Source of the DNA: Terebella lapidaria
Lineage: Eukaryota; Annelida; Polychaeta; Terebellida; Terebellidae
DNA: 64,000 nucleotides
Reading direction: 5' to 3'
Assembly: GCA_949152475.1 (NCBI GenBank)
Contig: OX424561.1
Location: 4,898,001-4,962,000 of the forward strand
In this document: in pieces, positions 24,513 through 32,828 of the stretch
Layout of the letters: the number at the start of each line of letters is the position of its first letter
Numbering within the stretch: position 1 is the first letter of the stretch
The notes under the pieces: generated by a model
Told to the model about the DNA's origin: nothing
The model's input: the letters and a program-made list of their open reading frames with translations, nothing else
The model's database searches: none
Made by a program: the position numbers and the translations under genes

Positions 24513-24893
24513 GTGTCAATTCGAATTTCGTGAAGAAAACCTAACAAATCATTTGAGGTTAATCCAATGAACGAAATTTATTATTTCTCAAGCATCGGAG
24601 TACGAAGCATCGGAGTATGCTGTTGAGACTGGAAATTACATACACATCGTTTTCACACTGTTTATCCTACCATCGATTAGGGGGCTGGGCGCACAAAAAT
24701 GATATATTGACAGGCCATCTCTGAAGGAAGAGCTAGCGTCTGGTGCTTCAGACTTGGAGCCGTCTAGTCTCGTCACAGATTTTACTATATGACACTCGAA
24801 GCTTTAGATTACTTGAAGATGACCTTCGGCCCAGTGCAAAATATTCGGAAGGTATCTCGCCCCCCGTCGAGTCTATCTTATAATGTATTGTGG
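24513..24893 (+). repeat. Dispersed repeat matching 43900-44330 in inverse
   Basis: Continues from the 151-bp array with sequence colinear to the reverse complement of 43900-44330, for example GCGCACAAAAATGATATATTGACAGG, CTAGCGTCTGGTGCTTCAG and CGTCGAGTCTATCTTATAATG. The 24710-24830 part belongs to the same family as 4070-4210, 16270-16420, 22085-22230 and 46970-47100 (inverse). The match to 43900 stops at GTGGCAA (24893), exactly where an RT relic begins. Confidence 0.7.
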
Positions 24894-25415
24894 CAATAGA
24901 CGTGGAATCAATACCCAGTATCAAGTATTCCGAGCAAACAAAACAGGGTCCGTTATCCAATCTCATAGTCCGGGGACAGAAAGTCATATCAGGCATACGA
25001 AGTGAGAGAAAACAAAAATGACAGGGAAACTCATGAACCCCCGTAAATGGCCATCAGGAGGTGAAATCAGGTGTTCCGGAAAGAGTGAGCATTTCCTGCC
25101 CCACTAGTGGCACCCGTCATGAATTCCCCAAAATTAACATGAAAATAGATCTAGTTGCATGGCAGACATGGATTTGCTGTATTTATCAACCAGATCATGA
25201 TGACGTCCATAGAATTTCTTAAACGCAGCGATAAGTCTTGGTAAAACATATCCTTGTCGTAGCAGTTTAGAGACTAGCTGGGCACTTCGATAGACAAAGT
25301 CCTCATATTTGCAACTAGCTCTGGAATAGCGTATAAGTTGAGAAACAAACACACCATATGCCGGTGACATAGGAATGTTGCTGCTTAGAAAAGGGAAATT
25401 GACTATGGAAAAATT
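24894..25415 (-). pseudogene. Reverse-transcriptase element relic (3' end)
   Basis: The minus strand encodes the C-terminal part of a non-LTR-like RT family: an SNIP.SPAYGVFVSQLIRY core, then CKYEDFV, KLLRQGYV and FKKFYGRHHDLVDKY (frame 25134-25370), with NFPFL-like sequence upstream in a shifted frame to about 25415. The palm domain is absent, so the copy is truncated at its 5' side. The 3' UTR (24894-25130) is almost identical to 61019-61255, including the terminal GATTCCACGTCTATTG. An (AAAATTGAAATGTT)-type triple repeat abuts the truncation (25400-25450). Family knowledge: this RT C-terminus is abundant in molluscs and other marine invertebrates, but I cannot name the clade. Confidence 0.75.
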
Positions 25416-25499
25416 GAAATGTTAAAAATTGAAATGTTAAAATTGAAATGTTATGACGTATATGATTAATTATTCGTTTTGTTAACTCGCACGTGCTGG

Positions 25500-25857
25500 C
25501 ACAATTGTCAACAAATATTCTCAGGCATAGTAACACTTTCAGTCGATGGAATCAGCTGTTGGATATCAGTGTTCACATGACTTAAACTTGCATTTTTCTA
25601 TCGTACTGGTAGAACTACCAAAAGTAGAACTACGAAAAAGCCGATTACACCCCTAACATGCCTAAATATCCACTCTCCTATCAATCTGCGTACTGGGTCA
25701 CAAACACCTAGCTTTGATCTATCACTCTCATGCACATCCACCGATTGAATGATCAATATCCACAATTATTGTGTCAACATTAAAACAAAAATGTTCATCT
25801 TCAACTGTGAAATGAATTGTTTCCGGGATCCAATTCGCCGTGACATTTTTTAGGTTA
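25500..25857. other. Repeat fragment, no gene
   Basis: 25640-25760 (GCCGATTACACCCCTAAC, ATCAATCTGCGTACTGGGTCACAAA) is a diverged copy of the segment at 6070-6190, 19210-19330 and 22510-22640. Nothing else is recognised. Confidence 0.4.
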
Positions 25858-25883
25858 CCGAGTTTGGTCTAAACCAAACTCGG
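25858..25883. other. Perfect 11-bp-arm palindrome
   Basis: CCGAGTTTGGT and ACCAAACTCGG are exact inverted arms with a 4-base centre. The hairpin sits at the left edge of the 134-bp tandem array that follows. Confidence 0.7.
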
Positions 25884-25944
25884 CCCAAATGGGACTTTCC
25901 CATGTTAAATTCTCTTATGCTTTATAATTGGACACATTATTCCT

Positions 25945-26960
25945 AATATCTTACTTAATATTGAGATTAGAGACTAGGAATCAATTGTGGACATATAGGA
26001 AATGATATATGCTGAATATTCTCTAGACCTTGAATTTGACCTCTGAACTCAGTTTCAAGGTCAGAGCACAAAATGACTTATATCTCGCTTATTGTCAACT
26101 TTACAGCCTAGGAATCAATTGTGGACATATGGGAAATGATATATGCTGAATATTCTAATGACCTTGAATTTGACCTTTGACCTCATTTTCAAGGTCACAG
26201 GACAAAATGGCTAATATCTTGCTTGTTATCAACTTTACAGCTTAGCAATCAATCATGAACATATAGGAAATGATATTTGCAGATTAATGTCATGACCTTG
26301 AATTTGACCTTTGACCTCATTTTCACGGTCACAGGACAAAATGGCTAATATCTCACTTATTATCGATTTTACAGCTGAGGAATCAATTGAGGACATATAG
26401 AAAATGATATATGCTGAATATTCTCGTGACCTTGAACTTGACCTCTGATCTCATTTTCAAGGTCAAGAGCACGAAATGGCTAATATCTCGCTTATTATCG
26501 ACTTTACAGCTTAGGAATCAATTGTGAATACATAGGAAATGTCATATTTTGAATATTTTCATGACCTTGAATTTGACCTTTGACCTCATTTTCAAAGTCA
26601 CATGACAAAATGGCTAATATCTCACTTATTATTAATTTTACAGCTTAAGAATCAATGGTGGACATATAGGAAATGATATATGCTGAATATTCCCGTGACC
26701 TTCAATTTGACCTCTGACCTCATTTTCAAGGTCAAGAGCACAAAAATCGCTAATATCAATCAGCTTAGGAATCAATTGTGAACATATAGGAAATGTTATA
26801 TTCTGGATATTGTCATGACCTTGAATTTGACCTTTGCCTTCATTTTCAAGGCCACAGGACAAAATTGCTAATATCTCTCTGTTCAGAGAATTTACAGCTT
26901 AGCAAATAACTGTGGACATGATATATGCTTAATATTATATATGCTGAATATTCTCCTTAT
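25945..26960 (+). repeat. ~134-bp satellite rich in AGGTCA half-sites, about 8 copies
   Basis: Units are marked by AATCAATTGTGGACATA at about 25979, 26112, 26248, 26381, 26516, 26650, 26770 and 26905 (spacing 120-136). Most contain, in order, TGACCTTGAATTTGACCT, a second TGACCT one base further on, and TTTCAAGGTCA in the opposite orientation. Copies differ by 10-20 percent, so the array is older than the 151-bp array next to it. It carries no gene. The half-site content may be functional or a by-product of unit sequence. Confidence 0.9.
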
Positions 26961-27933
26961 ATGTTTAACATCTAAAGTATTAAACATATATTGTCTGGTA
27001 ACCTATCTTTAGCCCTTGGCCTAATTTTTTGTAAAGCAGTCACTCCATGAGGTACTGAGAGAACAAACTTCCAAACCTCAAAGTATATCATTTGATGGCC
27101 ACCTGCGAGCCGATCATCACCTATCCAGTGTTTTCATGCACGAACACACGTGATTGGCTGATTAACTGTCATTGAAGTATGCATATATCCCATATATTTC
27201 TGACCAATTTTAAAAGTGATTCCAACTTAACACGAGATGACACATGCCTAACAACCTATAATCAGCTCAATCTCAACATGGTAAACTGCATAGCATCTAA
27301 TTGAATTATATGAAATGTCCTGCATCTGGGTATAAAGAAAACATAAATAATACAAAAACAACACGCCTCTGACCTACCATTCTATTATTTCAGTACTTAC
27401 ATGTAGACGTATGCCTTCCATGGAGTGTGACTTCCTACTCAGGTTTTCTTTTTGTTTGTTTTTGATAACGCAATGGACAATCCATATACAACCATATGAT
27501 ATGGGAGAGATGAAGAGACATAGGTGCAGGAGCCTGGTAAAATAACTATGTCATTAAATCCAGGATATAATGTCACTGAGACGCGTGGATTTCGGAGATT
27601 CTCCCACTTTGTTTCGTTGTCTACAAGAATCCACTATTGACTTTAGTTTTTGTTTATTAGTGAGTATATTCACGTTATTGCTAGTTATAGAAACGTCAAT
27701 AGCTATAGCAGTTAATTCATAAGAAACCTGGTTATGATGCAGAACGGCGATATAATAAATCCGCGAATTAGGAGCCTCGCGTGACTGTTCAAGTGAAAAA
27801 TGAATTCTTCAATGGGAATATGAAGTAATTTCGAGAAATGAATTCCCTCAGATAACTTTGTACTTGTCCACATTATTTGCGATATATATGGGTTATAGTA
27901 TTGAATTAGTCACATGGAGGTCATTGCAATATA
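26961..27933. other. No gene recognised
   Basis: Ordinary AT-rich sequence up to the retrotransposon target site. I see no repeats, TIRs or open frames of note. Confidence 0.5.
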
Positions 27934-27937
27934 ACTA

Positions 27938-28950
27938 TGTGACGTTTGGTAATGACTTGTTTTCGGTGTGGCCCAAAAAACCTGGTTTCTCTGATCGTAT
28001 AGACTTTATGTAACTCCCGCTCGTTGTGATTCGAGAGCCGTCACTAAATTGGTGTCCCCCAACGCTGGTGTATCATCACTCCGTAGCTTACCGGCTTCAC
28101 TTAGGCAAGAAGCAACTCAGATGTAAATAAATTGAAGATTTATATACATCAAATCAACTTACAATTGTATGGCTGGTCACCCACGTGACGTACAAATATG
28201 AAGTTCAGACATGGAGCACTGTATGATCACATTTCAAAAATAAATAGTGCACGAGGGCACAACTAAAAAGAGTTCTTAGCCGGCGGCGTCTCTCTGTCCC
28301 TTCCCGTTGAAGTTTCCCGTCCCGTTTAGTCGAATGGTTTCTCCAGGTAGTCGGTCTAATCCCGGTTGACTCTAAGGCCCTGAAGAAGGAGTCGTCCGCA
28401 CGGAGTTCGTCGAGTCCCTTGGCTGTGGCGGTGACGATCTCCCCACGGTCGATGTCGCTGTTGCAGTGCTCTCAGAGCGGCCGTCCGCTCTCCCTTATAT
28501 AGCCAGGGTGGCTGCGCGCGCATCTTCGTCCGCGAACGTATCTTCCGCACTCTTCTCCACGTGGTGAAGACTGCGTCCGCGAACGGTTCTTCCGCGAAGG
28601 CTCCTCTTCCGCGAACGGTGCTTCCGCGACTGATGCTTCCGCTGATGATGCTTCCGCAATCGTGCTTCCGCGAACGGTTCTTCCGCGAACGATGCTTCCG
28701 CTGATGATGCTTCCGCAATCGTGCTTCCGCGAACGGTTCTTCCGCGAACGATGCTTCCGCTGATGATGCTTCCGCAATCGTGCTTCCGCGAACGGTTCTT
28801 CCGCTAATGATGCTTCCGCTGATGATGCTTCTGCAATCGTGCTTCCGCGAACGGTTCTTCCGCGAACGGTGTCTTCGCAAGTGGACTTTGTAGATCACGT
28901 GACCGTTCCTAACGAACGTTTCAGCGCGGCAGTTGCATGGTTTTGTTACA
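27938..28950 (-). repeat. 3' LTR (1013 bp)
   Basis: Same ends as the 5' LTR and a handful of substitutions, for example near 28308, 28481, 28528, 28803 and 28831. It holds an extra 18 bp at about 28186-28203. The motif array occupies 28525-28873 and the TATA box 28494-28501. Confidence 0.95.
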
Positions 28951-28964
28951 ACTCCACCCTTTCT
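28951..28964 (-). promoter_or_regulatory. Polypurine tract
   Basis: AGAAAGGGTGGAGT on the minus strand directly abuts the 3' LTR, the expected place for plus-strand DNA priming. Confidence 0.75.
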
Positions 28965-29070
28965 GGAGATCAACGTCCCCGTTGATCCTTTCTCTCTCTT
29001 CTCTTCTCTTCTTCCTCCTTCTTCGTCTTTTCCTGCCTGTTTGTTGTTTACAGGGCTCTCTCCCTCCACT

Positions 29071-30168
29071 TCACTGGCGATCCACCTCGCTTTCGGACGT
29101 CTCCGCCAGCCTGTCCCGAGTGTCTGTATATGCTCGGAGCTGTTCCCGGAGCAGCTTGGTCTCTCGGACGTGGGCTCGCAGCTCCTTCCGGTGGTTCTTC
29201 TCTCGTTGAGAGGCCTCCCCTCGCAGCTGCAGCACCTCGGCCTCGAGCTGTCTCCGCTCCTCCTTGGCTTGGAGCCGAGCCTCCGCTTGGGTGAGGTGGC
29301 GTCGTCCCATGGCTATCGTGGATGCCAGGTCCTCCAGGGCCTTCTCTCCGGCAGTGACCGCTCTGCCCAGGCCCTCCACATACGGTCGCAGTTGGTCCTC
29401 CTCCTCCGGAACGGGCTTGAGGTACCAACTCAGGTCTAGGGGCTTGTAGGTAGGGGCCGAGTCTCTGGGAACGGGGGGTCCGTCGTCCTCGGGGGTGGGG
29501 GCCTCCGGGGATTCCGCCTCTCTCCGCTCCTGCTGAGACTCCGGTTCCTCTTCGCTATTCGGGGGGTCGTCCTCGGGGTCTGGGGCGTCCTCTGACCTGG
29601 GGGCGTCCTCCCGGGGGCTTGACGGCGTGGAGCTGGTCGTCCCGCTGGCCGCAAAGCTGACAGTCTTCAGCTCAGGGGCAGACACAGTAGCCGGACCATC
29701 TCGGGGGTCGGACACGGGCGTGTCGGTCGTCGTCCTCCTCCGCCCTGGCTTGAGGGTGTTGCCGCTGGCATGCGACGTCTCATGCCGGTCTCTGTCAGCT
29801 CGGCGGGCGAATCGCTGGCTGCACATCTTGCAGAGGTGCCGCCCCTCCTTCTGCGTGTGTTTGGTCGCCACGTGTCGGCTAAAGTTGGATGCCGTCACGT
29901 GGATCCGGCAGGGGCTGCACCAGCGTCGCCCTCTCTCGGTAGACAACTTCCGGGCAGGGGACCGTCGACCTCCTCGGGGCTCCTCACGATGCTCCCGGCT
30001 CCTCGAGCGCTCCCGCTTCCGGTCAGGCTTGTCTATCTTGGTAGGTGGGTCGCTCATCTTGTCGACTTCAAGGGGCAGAAAGTCAGCCAAGTCGAAATCT
30101 GGAACGTCCCCGAAATCTTCGTCTGCAAATGCGGGTATCTCAATGATCTGCAGAGTTGGTGTGTTCAT
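29071..30168 (-). CDS. Accessory ORF3: two C2H2-type zinc fingers and a coiled coil
   Basis: 365 residues, intact. It has an acidic N-terminus (about 10-40), a basic SR/RE stretch (about 50-75) that could act as a nuclear signal, then two zinc fingers. These are CSPC...H...H (C84, C87, H99, H104) and CKMC...H...H (C113, C116, H129, H133). A proline- and acid-rich linker (about 150-245) follows, then a long Glu/Arg/Leu-rich coiled coil (about 275-360). Gypsy elements normally have no such ORF in this place. It lies between the pol scar and the polypurine tract, behind its own TATA box and motif array. I infer a nuclear DNA- or RNA-binding accessory role, possibly acting on the element's own motif arrays. 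No homologue is recognised. Confidence 0.75.
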   Translation of the reverse strand: MNTPTLQIIEIPAFADEDFGDVPDFDLADFLPLEVDKMSDPPTKIDKPDRKRERSRSREHREEPRGGRRSPARKLSTERGRRWCSPCRIHVTASNFSRHVATKHTQKEGRHLCKMCSQRFARRADRDRHETSHASGNTLKPGRRRTTTDTPVSDPRDGPATVSAPELKTVSFAASGTTSSTPSSPREDAPRSEDAPDPEDDPPNSEEEPESQQERREAESPEAPTPEDDGPPVPRDSAPTYKPLDLSWYLKPVPEEEDQLRPYVEGLGRAVTAGEKALEDLASTIAMGRRHLTQAEARLQAKEERRQLEAEVLQLRGEASQREKNHRKELRAHVRETKLLREQLRAYTDTRDRLAETSESEVDRQ

Positions 30169-30202
30169 GGTTGAAGTGATGACGGAATCGTAGGCCGGCC
30201 TG

Positions 30203-30210
30203 CTTATATA
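30203..30210 (-). promoter_or_regulatory. Internal TATA box upstream of ORF3
   Basis: TATATAAG on the minus strand, the same octamer as in the LTRs, about 35-42 bp before the ORF3 ATG at 30168. A transcript starting at the usual distance would have a very short leader. Together with the upstream motif array this looks like a second promoter inside the element. Confidence 0.65.
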
Positions 30211-30277
30211 GAAAAGGCGCGGACCAGGGATCTGGGGGAAAAAGCATTGTCGTGGAACGAAATAACGTTTTTCGCTT

Positions 30278-30380
30278 GCTTCCGCGAACGGTTCTTCCGC
30301 GAACGCTGCTTCCGCGAACGTGCTTCCGCGAACAGTACTTCCGCGAACGCTGCTTCCGCGAACGCTGCTTCCGCGAACGG
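30278..30380 (-). promoter_or_regulatory. Internal array of seven TTCCGCGAACG motifs upstream of ORF3
   Basis: Seven copies in about 103 bp, spaced 13-16 bp, lie upstream of a TATA box and the ORF3 start on the minus strand. The order (array, then TATA, then transcript) is the same as in the LTRs. Confidence 0.7.
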
Positions 30381-30381
30381 T

Positions 30382-30708
30382 TTACATCGTTTGGACCGCA
30401 TTCCCGCCGTTTTCCACTCGTCCCTCGTCATCACTGGGGGTCCGGACTGGGGTCACATCGTCCGGATTGGGTATCCAGGCGTCGGTTTCAGGGGTAAACC
30501 AGCACCTTTTTAAATTGTTGATGGTCCCAGGCTCCAGAATATCCATCGCCACCCTTTCTAGCCGATGGCTCACCGGTCGTGGGGGGCTCCGGTCTTCAGG
30601 CAGGGACTCCTCGGTCGGCTCTGCAGTCGTCCTCGGGTCCTCCTGGCGGCGCACCTCCCAGATCTGGAATATTCCGACTCCATCTCCGCAATAGTGATCT
30701 TCCATCAA
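30382..30708 (-). CDS. Small ORF of unknown function between pol scar and ORF3
   Basis: 108 residues, acidic and proline-rich, containing RLERVAMDILEPGTINNLKR. No domain is recognised. It may be the tail of the former polyprotein or a separate short ORF. It ends just before the internal motif array (30278-30380), so the promoter region begins where it stops. Confidence 0.35.
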   Translation of the reverse strand: MMEDHYCGDGVGIFQIWEVRRQEDPRTTAEPTEESLPEDRSPPRPVSHRLERVAMDILEPGTINNLKRCWFTPETDAWIPNPDDVTPVRTPSDDEGRVENGGNAVQTM

Positions 30709-30796
30709 GGGCTCAACAGGGACCTCCCATACGATGTTGACTTGAGGTCCTCCTGGGCTCCATCCTTCTCCGCTGATCGGTGGAAGCAGATCCTCA

Positions 30797-31017
30797 TCAG
30801 AGAAGTCCTCCAGGGGTAGGGGACACTCCTCCTGAGTCGGACAGGCCTCCTCTTCTCCTTTGGGTCTTGCTATGCTTCATATCAGGGTACACCAGCAGGG
30901 GGCGCTCGGTCAGAGGTTGACGCAGCGCCTCGAACACCTGCTGATGAGCCTCGCTCCAATGGTTGTCGAACTCCATCTCCGTCGTCCTTCTGATAAGATG
31001 TAAAATCTTTCGTCGAC
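30797..31017 (-). pseudogene. Scar of RT/RNase H
   Basis: Directly after the truncated RT start, the minus strand encodes WSEAHQQVFEALRQPLTERP and LLVYPDM (about 30976-30878). This is the entry to Gypsy RNase H that normally lies several hundred residues downstream of the RT start. The frame then runs into unrelated sequence. The whole RT palm, most of RNase H and the integrase are therefore missing through clean internal deletions. Confidence 0.75.
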
Positions 31018-32805
31018 TCAAGGCAGAGGGTACGCATCCTTCCGGGTGACTTCATTTAGACGGCGGTTGTTGACACAACTGACGACCTCCACCTCCTTCT
31101 CCGTCAAGTCCGGATGCATTCCCTCCAGGAGCGGTTCTAAATGCTCCGGGCACTCTGGTGTCTTCGTCGACGGTTCGGCGTGCATGGCGTGCACTCTGGT
31201 TTCGGGCTGCTCAGGCGTCCGGTTCCGCCACTTGGTGGAGTTTGGTGTAAGGGGCTCATGCTCCCTCCCGCTCTCCTCCCGGTACCACTGTTCCCTTTTA
31301 GGTTCATTCTGGGTTGTTTTCCCTCCATCGGGACGAAATCCCAGGTCGATCACGGCCTCTATTCCGTGAAGCTCGGCTAGGATGGTCCCCATCAGCACAG
31401 TGCAAGCTCCAGCGCCGGCGTTCAGAAGTACCACCGGTACCAGGCGTCCTCGGGGTCGTACCAGGGCTCGTCCCACTACGAGGGGGTCGTCCTCCAACGG
31501 CTCTCTTGCGGACTGCACGAGGCCGGCCTTCGGAACTCCTCCCTCACTTCCTGTCAGCTTGAGGTCCACCATCATCTCTGAAAAGGGTGGCAAGACGACC
31601 GTCTCCTCCGTCACCAGTGTGTAGACGGCGTCCTCGTGGCCCGAGCTCATCACTACGGTAGTGTCGCCCACCTGCCACTCGCCCTTACGCAGATCCAGCT
31701 GTCCCCCAATCTGTTGAAGTACATCAAGCCCCAACACTCCCGGGATCCCTAGTTTGGCTACCAGTACGTCTGCCGACACGAGTCGTGTGCCCAGTAGAAG
31801 TTGAACTGTCATCTCTCCTTGAACCTGTAAGTAGCCTCCGGTTGCTGCCCGTAACCTTATTCTCGTCTGCCTTATCATTGCTTTATGTTCGTCATCCATT
31901 TGGTCGAAGAGACACTCGTCCAGAACGGTGGAAGAGGCACCCGTGTCCACCAACATACGAGTCGCCTTCCCCATAACGTGGCACGCCGCATACCACACCA
32001 ATGTGCCTCGGGCACCGGCTGACAGCGACACCACCTGGCCATTTCTGTCAATCTTAAGAGAGCTGCCACTCTCCTCAGGGACGCCGCCCTGGATAAGTAC
32101 TGAGTCGTCCACCCACAGTGATGCACCACCCTGGTCCTCTCTGTCAGTCTTAAGGGAATCACTCCCCTCGGAACCGCCGCTCCGGATAAGTAATGAGTCG
32201 TCCACCAGCAATAGCTGCTGCGCTGGCCCCTTGGTCATTCCGCTCCACCGGCCCTCCGTCTCCTCTTTCACGGCCGCTTGTGGTTCAGTTGCATAGGGGG
32301 GTCCCTGCTGTTTCGCAGCCTCCAGCCTCAAGGTTGTAACCTGTTGGTTCTCCTTGCTGCTAGCAGAAACCTCGTTGATGTCTCCGTGGGTCCCCAGACG
32401 CTCCACGGCTCCATCGGTCTGCATTTCGTCGACGTCTCCGCGGGGCATTAGACGCTCCACGGCTCCATCGGTCTGCATTTCGTTGACGTCTCCGCGGGGC
32501 ATTAGACGCTCCACGGCTCCATCGGTCTGCATTTCGTTGACGTCTCCGCGGGGCATTAGACGCTCCACGGCTCCATCGGTTTGCTGTACATTGGCACTCC
32601 CGTCTGTGTTGACAGGCTTGCCCTCCAAATAGTCGAGAATTCGATCCTCGAGCTCCTCCTGCGCCCATCCAGTTACTTCGGATGCACACCGGAAAAACCT
32701 ATTAAAAATCTGTGAAACTAAAAATTCCCCCCTGGCAATGTGTTCTTCACGTCTTCGTCGAGCTTCTCGCCTGTGAAGCCGTGCACACACCTGCCAATGG
32801 CCCAT
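31018..32805 (-). CDS. pol: Pol-type ORF truncated after protease
   Basis: 595 residues. Residues 1-60 are basic and helical. Residues 75-146 are four tandem 18-residue repeats (QTDGAVERLMPRGDVNEM). A retropepsin domain follows, with LVDTGASSTVL (DTGA at 287-290) and the later hydrophobic VLGLDVL motif. The last 22 residues (VNNRRLNEVTRKDAYPLP) are the start of a Gypsy RT, after which a stop follows directly. The linker and RT are joined abruptly at VVSC/VNNRRL, so sequence is missing there too. The product could be an active protease but cannot reverse transcribe. The start codon is 23 nt past the gag stop, in a different frame. How it is translated (frameshift, reinitiation or splicing) is not visible. 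Confidence 0.8.
   Translation of the reverse strand: MGHWQVCARLHRREARRRREEHIARGEFLVSQIFNRFFRCASEVTGWAQEELEDRILDYLEGKPVNTDGSANVQQTDGAVERLMPRGDVNEMQTDGAVERLMPRGDVNEMQTDGAVERLMPRGDVDEMQTDGAVERLGTHGDINEVSASSKENQQVTTLRLEAAKQQGPPYATEPQAAVKEETEGRWSGMTKGPAQQLLLVDDSLLIRSGGSEGSDSLKTDREDQGGASLWVDDSVLIQGGVPEESGSSLKIDRNGQVVSLSAGARGTLVWYAACHVMGKATRMLVDTGASSTVLDECLFDQMDDEHKAMIRQTRIRLRAATGGYLQVQGEMTVQLLLGTRLVSADVLVAKLGIPGVLGLDVLQQIGGQLDLRKGEWQVGDTTVVMSSGHEDAVYTLVTEETVVLPPFSEMMVDLKLTGSEGGVPKAGLVQSAREPLEDDPLVVGRALVRPRGRLVPVVLLNAGAGACTVLMGTILAELHGIEAVIDLGFRPDGGKTTQNEPKREQWYREESGREHEPLTPNSTKWRNRTPEQPETRVHAMHAEPSTKTPECPEHLEPLLEGMHPDLTEKEVEVVSCVNNRRLNEVTRKDAYPLP
32368..32583 (-). repeat. 54-bp minisatellite within the protease ORF
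   Basis: Four in-frame 54-bp units encode QTDGAVERLMPRGDVNE-type repeats. The first three are nearly identical and the last is diverged (GTHGDINEV). The unit is a multiple of three, so the ORF stays open. Confidence 0.9.
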
Positions 32806-32828
32806 ACGGTTGGGGGTTGGTATGAGCC

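Noticed and set aside
28356-29069. 237-codon minus-strand frame with SRKNRSRKHDC repeats
   Set aside because: It runs from internal sequence through the 3' LTR motif array, which lacks stops in all minus-strand frames. The ~59-bp unit rotates the frame each time, so no protein repeat is maintained.
29627-30193. 188-codon plus-strand frame opposite ORF3
   Set aside because: Antisense shadow of the GC-rich ORF3. It has no domain and is not needed to explain the sequence.
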